Source: Citrus sinensis (taxonomy: Eukaryota > Streptophyta > Magnoliopsida > Sapindales > Rutaceae). From it: a DNA stretch of 64,000 nt. Positions 24,801 to 34,479 of the stretch are shown in pieces. Below the pieces are notes generated by a model. The model saw only the letters and a list, made by a program, of their open reading frames with translations. It did not search any database and was not told the origin of the DNA. Positions within the stretch are counted from its first letter, which is position 1; the number at the start of each line of letters is the position of its first letter. The stretch lies in the NCBI RefSeq assembly GCF_022201045.2, contig NC_068558.1:51749501-51813500 (forward strand), in the 5' to 3' direction. Position numbers and translations under genes: made by a program.

Positions 24801-25284
24801 AGAATCATTAGTCAAACTTCAAAACAACATTCAAGCACAATACCTGTTTCAATCTATGGGCTATGGCTGATCTAGCAAGGGACGAAATCATCAAAGGCTC
24901 AGCGATCGCGGCGACAGATAACAACGAGTTGGTGGCAGACTAGCAGCAGGAATGGAAACGTTCGTCGGTGGCGGTGGCCGGTCTTTGTGATTTGGTGATT
25001 CACAGTTTCATGATTTTGGGATTTGTTTTTTTATTCCTTTAATTTTTTTATTATTAATATAAAACGATGAGTTTTGTAAGTTAGTTTTAAATTAGAATTT
25101 GATTAAATTAAAAAGTTTTTATTATTTAAATGGGTTTAATTTCAAAGCCCAAAATACTTTGTTTTTGTTGAGAAAAGTTATTGGACTTAATAATTAGAAG
25201 GGGCTTTATGGGCTAAATTTAAAAAAAAGTTAAGGCTCAGGGGGGGCTTAAGCCCCTCCTGGGCCTGAACTGGGTCCGCCCATG
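21887..25284 (-). mobile_element. Complete hAT-superfamily DNA transposon, perfect 8-bp target duplication
   Basis: The 3398-bp element starts CAGTGGCGGACCCAG and ends with its imperfect inverted copy CTGGGTCCGCCCATG. The inverted match resumes inside as AAGGGGCTT. CTCACCAC flanks it exactly at 21879-21886 and 25285-25292, the 8-bp duplication of hAT insertion. It contains one long open transposase frame on the minus strand. The transposase upstream side (24362-25284) carries a GC-rich probable leader exon and a likely leader intron (24364-24843: CAG/GT donor and AAACAG acceptor two bases before the ATG). It is inserted inside the LTR element and so is younger than it. Confidence 0.95.
22016..24361 (-). 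CDS. hAT transposase, TTF-type zinc finger / DUF4371 / hAT dimerisation
   Basis: An uninterrupted 781-aa protein of the plant TTF-zinc-finger hAT transposase family (ZMYM1-like). An N-terminal TTF-type zinc finger covers about residues 60-150, with CLFC at 103-106 and His at 139/147. A DUF4371/RNase H-fold core follows, with the catalytic-type Asp in LIDESRD (Asp278) and the second in GQGYDGASNMQGEFNGLK (Asp344). VHCFAHQLQLAL and ADTRWSSHYGTL are family motifs. The C-terminal dimerisation region contains TATVERVFSAMNFVKNRLRN. No stop or shift interrupts it, and the length is normal for the family. It fills the hAT element between its inverted repeats, so it is transposon-encoded rather than a host gene. 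An intron in the leader is likely. With intact ends present, it may still be able to move. Confidence 0.95.
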   Translation of the reverse strand: MEKFFKKKPQLPSPLEETSHGSYEVNLQNLPADPGLRPCIDSYNCNIRDQVRRTYLQRGPFQPKGHNFKFEKFGNQQRRFVSDWFKEFGSWLEYSIKEESAYCLFCYLFKEDNGDQAGSDTFTGKGFKNWKKKEKLKIHEGGVNSAHNRARQKCERLMNQKQHIATFFERQSEKTQSEYETRLNAVVDCIRFLLNQGLAFRGHDESDGSSNRGNFLELLHFLADHNEDINAVTFKNTPLNLQMTSPKIQKDIVSCVATETTNAIIREMDGALFSVLIDESRDISTKEQMAVVLRYVDKNGYVVERFVGIEHVSSTTAASLKESLDNMFSRFGLSLSMLRGQGYDGASNMQGEFNGLKTLILEENESAYYVHCFAHQLQLALISVAKKHEEVNSSFNLVSMLVNVVGVSAKRRDILHEKHALAVIEALGKGELSSGQGLNQEITLKRPADTRWSSHYGTLMSIISMFPSVVDVLEVIKVEGNSEQRFQANTLLKLMQSFDFVFCLFLMKNILGYANELSRALQRKDQDILNAVKLVEVYKHNLQKLRDSGWDSLFGQVSTFCSNHDIDVLDMDDLFLIPGRSRRKAREITNLHRYRVELFYTVLDMQLQELNNRFNESNTELLICLACLCPNDLFAAFDKEKLLRLAEFYPKDFSTIDLIALEMQLDVYIMDLRSSAEFSELKGIGELARTMVKTKKDKVYPLVYQLVTLALILPVATATVERVFSAMNFVKNRLRNRMGDQWLNDNLVVYIEKDVFACIDNEDIIRRFQNMKTRREQLKKF

Positions 25285-25559
25285 CTCACCACTCTATTGT
25301 TAGCGACATAAACCTTGAAACTTAGGTTATTTATAGTTTTGCCATTAGCTGTACTTTAAGTTGAGAAAAAAATAAATAAAGATAGAGTATCATGGATTAT
25401 ATTATCTACTTGAGTTTGAAGGTATCCCATATTTTGATGATATTTGTTATTGGATTTGCATGTTAGTTGATTTTTTTCAAATTGCTTCATCAAAAGTTGT
25501 TGTGCCTTCAAGCCATTCTTTTATTTTTTATGAGATTTACAACAATCAAGGATTCATTT

Positions 25560-26045
25560 TATTTATTGTGATGATGTTGAACCATCTTGGTTCATTCCCC
25601 TGAAAGCAGAAGTTAATGATTATGATGAGAATATTAATTTGTTTGAGATTTTTAAAGAAGAGATATAACCTCTTTGTGATTTCAGTATTGAGTCTAATAG
25701 TATGATCAAGTTTGTGCAGCAAAATGAAGTTGAAGATATCACAGCAATGATTGATATGATTATGCCTATCCACGTTGAAGACGATAAGGTTGTTCTTTAA
25801 GAAGATCTGACTCCAAAGATAAAGTTGATTAGTGAGAAAATTAAGCGAGATTTGGCAAAAAACTTGAGAGGCTTGGAAGTCATTTATTCGTACAAGATTT
25901 CATCTTCTCCAAGAGTTACTCATAAGTACTAGAAAAGGATGAAACATATAGAATTTCAAATTTCAAGAAAGATTGATGACAAAGGCTACAAGTTCAAAAT
26001 AAAAAGATGCATTGCTTCTCCACTTCAAGTTTCATCCTCGAGATA
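25560..26045 (+). pseudogene. Decayed open frame of the LTR element, unknown product
   Basis: One frame reads DDVEPSWFIPLKAEVN... through ...EDITAMIDMIMPIHVEDDKV... to ...KIDDKGYKFKIKRC, interrupted by three internal stops. Composition is protein-like (Asp/Glu/Lys-rich) but I recognise no gag, protease, RT or integrase motif. It could be a worn gag end or a captured host fragment. Confidence 0.4.
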
Positions 26046-26111
26046 AACTTGAGAAGAAGTTATTTTTTGAAAGGGGGAGAATGATGTTATTTTTTTAGAA
26101 GGGGAGAATGA

Positions 26112-26558
26112 TGTTGGACCTTTTTAGGAAATTTTGAGATTTAATTGTTTTAGAACATTTTGATATTTTTCTATTTTAATTCATGTCTCATTAGAAATAT
26201 GTTTTAGTCTTTTATTTTTCGTTTAATTTAATTTTTCTATTTAAGCTAGCTTGGGAAAGTACGGGTACCCTATTTTAAATAGGGAAATCTTGTCATTATT
26301 TTATTATAAGATATTTTGACTAATAAAAATCCGTCTTTTATAATTTTTTTAAAATTATCTATCAAAATTTCTTTTATAGAGTAATTTGAGTTAGAGCGTC
26401 TCTAATCGTTTTGTCTTTCAATATGTCATTGATCAGTCCTAAAGCGATATCTAATTTCACGACCTACGCATCAAACTTAGACCCGTCAATTCACATCTTT
26501 GTATCGAGTGAGTGAAATTTATTTTACAATTATTTCACTTCTGTTTCCCCATTGCGTC
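26112..26558 (+). repeat. Right LTR
   Basis: Begins TGTTGG at 26112, directly after a GGGGAGAATGA purine tract. Contains the same order of blocks as the left LTR, including a TATTTTAAATAGGGAAATC segment and the final GAGTGAGTGAAATTTATTTT part. The right boundary is approximate. Confidence 0.75.
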
Positions 26559-27831
26559 TTGGTAATTCTTGGATAGCATCAATGAGTAGAACTATCCAGT
26601 ACGCTGTATATGGTCAACTATAGCTTCCATAAAGCATGTGCATATCTTTCATGTTACTGTGTGTGTGTGTGTGTGTGTGTGTCCTTTTCTTCAAAAACAT
26701 ACGGGTGGCATTTACTTTTTAGAGCTTGATTAAAAAAAATGATGATTTTTTTCTTCTTGTAAGAAATAGAGTTGTGGGTTCATTTTCATTAATAAGTTTG
26801 TTCTACAAATATTATTTGATTTCTGTAAATTTCACAATAAATCTGACTTTAATCTCTTTGATTTATTGTAGCTTCCCATTCTTTCATTGCAATACTTTTT
26901 TCTTGGATTGTCGTGGTTGTTGAAAAATAATAATAAAACCTTTTGATTATCGGTAAACAATCACAAATTTATTATTGTTAATTAAGTGTCAACAATGACA
27001 AATTTAGGGGTGAACATCTCCTGATGTTCTAATCTTTTCATAGATGTTGTTGGTGGGAATAAAATTTCTCTTAATTAATTAGAAAGTAGGCATTATAAAA
27101 TAATAATAACTATTTTAAATTAGACATGTAACTTGCATTCATTTCATGTCTGGAACCCGTACACAAAAGTTAGACAATACATTTATGAGTGATTCGAATC
27201 TGATTAAGACGATAGAGCGAGAAGAAGTAATTAGTAAGTTGCCAATAATTTAACCCAATAATAATTGAAGCTAGGACGAGGGTTCCAATCCCTCCAAAAG
27301 AATTATGGGTGGTCGGGATTAAAATTCGAACTCAACCAAATCTAGACTCATCAAAGTAAAACCGTTGATTGTGTAAAAAGTTTACACTTAAAGAAATATT
27401 TGTAACAGTAAAGGTTTTTCAGGGTAAAACTTAATTTGGATCTATATTGACATAATAGTAATTTTGGAGATAAAAAAATTTTGTACAAACTTATATGGTA
27501 TAACACAATATTTTAGATGAAAACATCACATGATTTTATAATTTCATTTATTAATTATTTTTATTTTCTTTCATTAAATATTGTTACACTACATCATCTT
27601 GTACAATGAATTTGTGTAAGTAGCATTACTCTTCACATAAATAATAACTAGCCAATCAATAATGCTAAAACTACAATCTTCGTAAAAGTTAAGGTTGAAT
27701 AACAGTATTGGTTGGATGAAAATATTATTTTCAGTACTCTATGTTTTCGCGTAACCAATGATAGAAGATCACATCAATTTGTATAAAAAGTCTGTAGCTC
27801 TAGCAAACTCAAATATAAGAACATTTTTTTG

Positions 27832-27879
<48 letters not shown>

Positions 27880-29307
27880 TAATTTGAATGTCTAGGCTAA
27901 AAAAATCAGGTAGGTCAACATGCTTTCCTTTTAATCTGCAAGGTCCTTTTATGTGAACATGAATCTGGTGTTAATCTTTTGCCGTGTGTGCATATATAAA
28001 AGTATAAAGACTTAATTACATATTATTATTTTATCCAATAACTATGGATCATAATATTACAAATAATGTTAGATATACCAAAATTTTATCCCAAAATTTC
28101 ATCTTAATTGCATTCATTAGGTGGATGGTGAGATTATGTAATTAATTCTCTTGGAACTTGTGAAAAATCATTAATCAATTTTTGAATGGTGCATCTCATG
28201 CCACATTATTTAAGATAAAATTTATCACAAAATTTTGAAATAGCTATCATTACACTAATATTATAAAAAGCTCAAGAAAAATTAAGTTCATTAGCATAAC
28301 GCTAAATCCAGATTCCTTTTATTTAGTCAGGGATTCAACCAACAACCGCTTGATTGGATTGATCGATACCTTCTTCTCTTAACTCCTGAATGAAAGTTTC
28401 AAATCTCTGCAATGGTTATGGGAATGACTTGTTTTGCTGAGCTTCAATTGTATACTTCAGGTTTGGACTTTCAATGTTGGACTTTGATGGTACGTTTATA
28501 AATAATATTAAAAAAAATCAATGGCTCACAAGAATGCAAGATACCTGGGCTCTTAGGGCGAAATCACCAACTTGACCTTGGCCACATTGTTGAATTCAAT
28601 GAAATAGAAATTGCTGAGGCTGGATCATTGTCACATGGCACATGCGAAATATAATTTCTTTTTAATGTAAAAAATATATTTGTTTCGGTAAAGCAATCAA
28701 TCATCACATGGGCCCCAAACTTTAGGTATATATTAATTTTTTCCATTAAAAAAAGCTTGATTGTAACAACAAATTAATTGACTTAAAAATATTAATTAAT
28801 TAACCATGCATATGGAATAATGGAAACGATAAAAATAGTTAGAAACAATCAAGTAAAATAGAACCCACACACCCACACACACACAATCAATTGCCAACTT
28901 TGTACAACTATGCAGTGCGAGGAAACTATTACTCATCTTTTTTTCAATTGCCATTTTGCTAAACAACTTTGGGATTAGCTTTTATTATTGTTTAACACAT
29001 GCTTCCCACCACATGGTAATGTTTGCGATATCAGATGTGGTTGATATCTTCCTTTGTGATTTTGTACCATATTTAAAAGGCTAGAAATAAGTTAAAATTG
29101 AGAATATTTGATCTTCAATTACACATATTAAGCATCAGTGTTTGGGTTATATATCTCTTTCTTGAGTAAGTTATGTCTAAATTTTATAATATTAAGCATC
29201 AGTATTTGGGTTATATCTCTCTCTCTTGAGTAAGTTATGTCTAGACTTTATAATTTTTATTGACCATTTTCCTATTTAAAACCTCTTTATGGCATTCTTC
29301 GATCATT
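26559..29307. other. Intergenic DNA, including a block resembling 31287-31430
   Basis: No gene recognised. Contains (GT)n at about 26658-26681 and (TA)n at 27833-27876. The block 27120-27260 (TCTGGAACCCGTACACAAAAG, then GAGTGATTCGAATCTG) resembles 31287-31430 downstream of the next ERF gene. A 64-bp unit is tandemly duplicated at 29126-29189 and 29190-29253. Confidence 0.5.
29126..29253. repeat. Tandem duplication, 64-bp unit
   Basis: TATTAAGCATCAGTGTTTGG...TAAGTTATGTCTAAATTTTATAA is repeated once in direct orientation with a few substitutions. Confidence 0.85.
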
Positions 29308-29700
29308 TCTTGGGTTAAGTTAATATTGACAATCTCTCTAAAGGAAATTCAAGTCTATCTTCTTGTAGTGATATTTATAGAGGTCCTTTTGGAACTTTTT
29401 TGGGGTGCTTTGCTATGCTAATTGAGAATCAAACTTCCATTTATTTAGAACTTTATGCTACCATTTGTGCTATTCAATTTGCCTGCTATTCATTGTAGTT
29501 AGAATGTGATTTGACAACTGCTTATTCTTGCCTAAAAATTTACATTCTTTCTCCTCCTTGGCAACTCTGCATTAAATTACTCAATTGCCTAATTACGATA
29601 AAGTCTATGGAATTTCATTATTCTCATATCTACCGAGAAGGTAACGGTGTTGCAGACACTTGGCTAATATTAGTTGAGTTTTTCCCACTTGACATGGTAA
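29308..29700 (+). pseudogene. Decayed LINE RNase H-like domain
   Basis: The frame reads DNLSKGNSSLSSCSDIYRGP, GTFLGCFAMLIENQTSIYLE, LYATICAIQFACYSL (stop) LECD, then PWQLCIKLLNCLITIKSM and HIYREGNGVADTW. These are the order and spacing of the RVT_3 RNase H-like domain of plant non-LTR elements (N.D..SKGN; YAEL.A..A; LECD; SHIYREGN..AD). There is at least one internal stop, an upstream frame break near 29320, and no A-tail or target duplication. It is older than the LINE at 15358. Confidence 0.75.
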
Positions 29701-29981
29701 GATTTTCCTCCATCAAAAACTAAAAAGTCTCTAATTGATAACTCTTGGGGAATGCCTAAGTAACAATTTTCTTAATCCCATTATTGTTAGTCCATTAGGA
29801 TTTGATTTGGTTTAATCATTTTTAACTGAACTCCTGAACCTTTTTTTCTTCATTTAATATATTATACCTCGCTCAAGGTTTATTTTAAAAGATAAATAAA
29901 TAAAGGAGAAAAAAATTACATATCCCACGCATACGAAACACGTGATTAAGTTGAGATAAATGAAATTTCAGGGAAGCACCG

Positions 29982-29992
29982 AGAGAAATAAT
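29982..29992 (+). promoter_or_regulatory. Conserved AGAGAAATAAT block upstream of ERF 30126
   Basis: Same word as at 13659 and 19976, here 144 nt before the ATG and about 30 nt before the TATA box. Confidence 0.4.
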
Positions 29993-30019
29993 AAAATAAA
30001 ACCCTAATGGCATGTGCAC

Positions 30020-30027
30020 TATAAATA
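30020..30027 (+). promoter_or_regulatory. TATA box of ERF 30126
   Basis: TATAAATA, a canonical plant TATA box, about 106 nt upstream of the ATG. This predicts a start of transcription near 30050 and a leader of about 75 nt. Confidence 0.7.
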
Positions 30028-30125
30028 ACAAGAACCAATTCTCCAATCTCCACAACAATTTTGGTGATCAATAGAAATTAAACAAGAAGCGCTTCTAAAA
30101 TCTTCCCAGCTTGAACTGAAAAAAA

Positions 30126-30836
30126 ATGTACAAAAAAAATATTTCTCCATCTGAGTTAGCTCTCTTGGAGTCAATCAGCCAGTATCTTCTCGATGATGAT
30201 GCTACGTCTTTTCAAATTCCCATTTCGTCTCCTTCAGAAACAACCATTAATAGCAATGAAACTTTATCGTTTACAGAAAATTCAGATGTCTCCAATGACA
30301 TGGAAACTTACAGAGCTTTACACGATGCCATTAACGTGGGGTGGATTTCGTTTGATCAAATTGATGATGAAACCGATGGCACTAGCACCAGCACCACCAA
30401 GAGTACTCCTGATCGGACGGAGGTGGCACGAGACACTCTCGTGGGAGCGCGTTACCGGGGTGTAAGGAGAAGGCCTTGGGGAAAATTTGTTGCTGAGATA
30501 AGGGATCCAAAGAAGAATGGGACTCGAATTTGGCTGGGGACTTACAATACGCCTGAGGATGCTGCATTGGCTTATGATAGAGCCGCTTTCAATATGCGCG
30601 GCTCAAAAGCCAAGCTTAATTTTCCTCACCTCATTGGCTCTAATGTTGAGCCTGTGCCGCTCGGCAGAGTTACGAAGAAGCGTGAATCTCCGGAGCCCTC
30701 TTCTCCTTCTTCTTCTTCTTCTTCGTCGTCGTCGTCGTCGTTCACAGTGCTTAGTTACGATTCTCCCAAGCCTAAGCGGAGAAATTATGGGATAAGTTTC
30801 TGTACATCTGATGTGAACTGGGAAAATGTTCAATAA
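30126..30836 (+). CDS. ERF transcription factor, group IX-like, intact
   Basis: 236-aa AP2/ERF protein and the best-preserved family member here. N-terminal [17 protein letters not shown] (residues 9-25) matches the family motif. A middle region, [20 protein letters not shown] (59-78), is shared with the other copies. The AP2 domain spans residues 110-167 ([54 protein letters not shown]). A run of 13 Ser (about 194-206) and a basic KPKRR (215-219), a likely nuclear signal, follow. Expected role: nuclear regulator of ethylene/jasmonate or stress genes through GCC boxes, inferred from family. It has a TATA box, a 7-A run just before the ATG and no introns. The full frame makes it the reference for judging the broken copies. 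Confidence 0.92.
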   Translation: MYKKNISPSELALLESISQYLLDDDATSFQIPISSPSETTINSNETLSFTENSDVSNDMETYRALHDAINVGWISFDQIDDETDGTSTSTTKSTPDRTEVARDTLVGARYRGVRRRPWGKFVAEIRDPKKNGTRIWLGTYNTPEDAALAYDRAAFNMRGSKAKLNFPHLIGSNVEPVPLGRVTKKRESPEPSSPSSSSSSSSSSSFTVLSYDSPKPKRRNYGISFCTSDVNWENVQ

Positions 30837-33242
30837 TATCCGCGTTATTTTGCAAAATGTCACTTCTAGAAGCAGGTTTCTTGGATTCATCACTTTATGT
30901 CCTTGATAAATGATATATGACAATTACTAATGTATCCCTTATATTTATCTAAAACTTCTTAACCAGCGTCGCAATCAGCATATGTCCAGTGAGAACCATA
31001 TAACTTTAACGTTTTCTTGTATGGTCGTAATTTTTTTGAAAATAATAATAATTAAACCCAATGATTAGAATTTCTCCTTAATAAACTCACTATTCTCATC
31101 ACCTGCCACATTGCGGGTAGATTCTCTGTAGTCAAACATCGAACTGGCAAATTTATCATCATCATTATTATTGTTTATTTAATTAATTAATTTATTTATT
31201 TATGCCACGAGAAAGCTCGATTTTAACAACATTTTCGTCGTCATTTGAAAGTGTCGGCAAACTTTTTAGGATTAGAAAATTCTGTCCTTGCAACTTGGAA
31301 CATGGCTTTGTCTGACACCCGTGCACAAAAATTAGACAGTGAGCATATCAAAGTGATTCGGATCTATTAAATAAAAGAGATGGAGAGAGAGAGAGAGAAG
31401 AGGCAATGAGTCAAGTTGTCAATAAAATTTAAGTAATTAATTTACTTAATATTTATAAAAAATTATCAAACACTTTACATATCATATTATTTAACATAAA
31501 ATTTAAGATAATTATCATTGTTCAATAATAATAGACCAAATATTTTACTTAAAGAAATTACTTCTAATAACACCAATAATATATCAGATATACAAAAAAA
31601 TATTGAATTTATATGAACAAGTTCAAGTATTTTCATCGTTTTATAAAATTAAGATGATGTTTTAAAGTGAAGGTGATTCATTTTTTTTTATTTAAAAGGT
31701 TTAACCAAAAAAGATCTAAAAATTTATGAGCACTGGGAATGCGTTTTTAGGGACTTATATCAAACAGACTCCCTTGCTCTACTTAAAGACAAAAAAGTCA
31801 AATCATCGGGGGTTTAATTGACGTTTTATTAAGGGCTCAAATGATATTTTACAGGGACTCTAAGGACAATTTCCTTGCCACCGGGGACTGCCCTTAGGTC
31901 AGTTAATGTTACTTGATGATTATTCGAAACTCTGGAGGGCTCCTTTAAAGATTTTTTTCTTTTTTTTTTCAAATAAAGGAGGTATCAAATAATTTATCGA
32001 GTTAAACTATTGGCACCCTTTAAAACTATTATGAAACCCCTCACACTCACATTTACAATTTTAACCTTAATCGAACGAAGAGACATTAATTTCAATTTTT
32101 TTTTAATTTATTGTTAATATCTTGATTTGAGGCTTTCGTTTACAAATAAACATTAAGATTAACGTACGTGGGACTAATTCCACAAAAGAACCATTTGAAT
32201 GAAATAAAAAAGGCTAATATGATACAACTTGTTCTTGGCGAATAAATAAAAGGTATTCGTCATTATTTTGTGCATGGGTTTTTCAACCTGGGTTTGGATA
32301 TTAAATGAAAATTGATTGTGGAAGACGATGGATTTTTCAGTTTTTTTTTTGCTTATGTACTTTTTTTTGTTTTTATTCTTATGAGCTATTTATGTATTGT
32401 GATTGCAAGATAATCTCTCTCTCTCTTAAAAAATACCAATGATCTACTTATTAATAAAATAATGATAAACTGATGTGTTTATTTATTTGAGTTATTTTTA
32501 ATAACAAGAAAAATTCTAATGCTACTCAGAAATTGAAAGAATAATTTTAAATTAAACGTCAAAAGTTCAGTAGATGAAGAGAGATGATCAAAATCTTACT
32601 GTGGCTTATTGAGAGAGATGAGAGCAAGGTCATTTGCGGAATTAGAATAACTGCTTTTAGAATGAAAAATTGTTTAAACTATTTTTAGTGGGGTTCCTTA
32701 GAATCGGGGTTTTACGAACATATTTGAGGGGTGTCAATATCACCACTCTAATTTATCTAGACCAAAGGTGGTTTTGAAAATATTAATAATGGGATTACAT
32801 CAGTTTATTTGACCAATTTAAATCACTTGAGATTATATGAGATTTGTTTATTTAGATAAGTTATAAAATATTATATAGTTGTAATGCATAGTGTGTATCG
32901 TCAATCATTATTTAGATAAGTTATATAACATCATACTAATGCGTTAATCTCAAGACACGTCAAATTGCAACATTATTACATAGACTTCTTGTTCTCTTAT
33001 TAATACTGTTATGAACACCGTTTCATTTTATATTGATAATAAAATTAAAAAACATGTTGAACGCATCAGATAGTGTCAGAATTTATTCAATTACTACTTT
33101 ATAATTTAATTACATGTGTTGATTGATCATTAATTGTCTTCATGTTTAATCAGCGTCACATTAGATTGATAAGTGATGAATATAAATATACATACATACA
33201 TACATAGTTGTCACACCCATATGCCTCCTCATTCAAACAGAA
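30837..33242. other. Intergenic DNA downstream of ERF 30126
   Basis: No gene recognised. The block 31287-31430 (TCTGACACCCGTGCACAAAAA, GTGATTCGGATC, GAGAGAGAG) resembles 27120-27260, evidence that the duplicated ERF units include downstream sequence. The rest is AT-rich. Confidence 0.5.
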
Positions 33243-33251
33243 AAAATTAAA

Positions 33252-33668
33252 GGGATATTATCATTTATATACCTTATAGATATTCTATTATCAAAAATAC
33301 TACAATACTTTGAGGGTGTATCAATTGTCCACCCTAAATTGACAAAAGCTATTTGCCGACCACCAAACCGTTAGCTGCCGTTTGAAAGTTAACGGAATAA
33401 TAGTGAATTGACGATTTTACCCTTAAAAATTATCACTTGTATACCCTTAAATTCTTTTATTATCACTTGTATACCCTTAAATTATTACTTGTATCATATG
33501 AAAAGACCAAATTACCCCTCTGACGTTATCCTATTTAAACGGCAAGTAACAGTTTGGTGGACGACAGATACATTTTGTCAATTTAAGATGGACGATTGAT
33601 ACACCATCAAAGTGTTGTAGTATTTTTGATAACAGAGCATGTGTAGGTTATATGAATGATAATTTCCC
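33252..33668. mobile_element. Mutator-type MITE with about 145-bp inverted arms
   Basis: The left arm GGGATATTATCATTTATATA continues through ATCAAAAATACTACAATACT and a GTCCACC block. It is matched inverted at the right (GTAGTATTTTTGATAACAGA ... GAATGATAATTTCCC). AAAATTAAA flanks exactly at 33243-33251 and 33669-33677 (9 bp). No transposase. The open frame at 33408-33599 is element sequence, not a gene. Confidence 0.9.
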
Positions 33669-33990
33669 AAAATTAAATAACGCGATAATGGTACAGCTAC
33701 TGAATAAAGAAACAAAAATAATATTCACAAATGATAAAATAAACACGTGAAAAGTATGCAAAGTTGAAGTAATTAATCATAGAAATGATGAAACTGCATA
33801 ATCGAAGTTACAATTATATGATAATAATAAATAATTAAGGTGTTCATTGAGAGAAGCTGCATTTTTCTAAACCTAGCTAGCTACATAAACAATCAGAGTT
33901 ACGAATGCAGCGAAAAACGAACAAACTCAGGTCGAGCAATCAATACACCAATATCTATCTATTACGAAGATAGGAGGTTATTAGAGAAAG

Positions 33991-34218
33991 ATTTGTCATT
34001 TGGGTCTTATAGAGTCGATTTGCCAGAATCTTTTTTCACATGATTTTGATTCATCAGTAATTGATTTCAGCATTAATAAATATAATCATGCATCTTCATC
34101 ATCACCATATCTATACTATAATGACACCTTTTCAAGAGGCTTATTGAGTGATCTTCATGTTCACGATCAACGGATACAGATCAGGGATCAAGAAAAGGAG
34201 AATGTGGGGGAAGAGTGA
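33991..34218 (+). pseudogene. Possible ERF N-terminal remnant without AP2 domain
   Basis: One frame reads GLIESICQNLFSHDFDSS, close in order and spacing to [16 protein letters not shown] of ERF 20167. It then runs through a Ser-rich stretch to EKENVGEE and a stop at 34218. There is no ATG; an in-frame stop lies at 33982; and a neighbouring frame supplies upstream sequence (LLEKDLSFG), suggesting a frameshift just before the motif. No AP2 domain follows; instead decayed copia sequence starts within about 270 bp. Its location between the ERF genes at 30126 and 36792 supports a dead array member. Confidence 0.4.
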
Positions 34219-34479
34219 TGCAGTGGAAGTTTAATGTTCAAAATATTCTGTTGATTATAGAGAATACTGGAATAAAAAGAAACAAACTAAATTCATATTG
34301 ATTCAAAAGAATACCAAGAATTTAAAGAATTTAACACTCGTCGATTCCGTAGAATACCAAGAGTTAGCTAAAATCAAATACTCACACAGGGATTTGAAAT
34401 CTGAAAATATTATTGAACTCGAATCTCGAGTTTATTCCAAGAAATAATCAATAACAAGAGAGAAGTTTCAAGGTCAATG

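Larger units (their letters stand above)
20928..26558 (+). mobile_element. Old non-autonomous LTR retroelement carrying a nested hAT
   Basis: Two LTRs of about 450 bp (20928-21376 and 26112-26558) are collinear, sharing GGATTTAATTGTTTTAGAAC-type, GGAAATCTTGT, TAATAAAAAT and GTGAGTGGACTTTATTTT-type blocks, but are clearly diverged. TGGTATTAGAGA just after the left LTR (21378) resembles the initiator tRNA-Met primer site TGGTATCAGAGC. Just before the right LTR lie GAAAGGGGGAGAATGATG-like purine tracts (26080-26111). The internal part without the hAT is only about 1.3 kb, with a CACC-rich leader and a decayed open frame (25560-26045), and no recognisable gag or pol. It starts 60 bp past the ERF 20167 stop. 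No clear target duplication was seen. Confidence 0.8.

Noticed and set aside
27265-27300. tRNA or SINE B-box-like GAGGGTTCCAATCCCTCC
   Set aside because: No A box at the right distance, no cloverleaf, no tail or target duplication.
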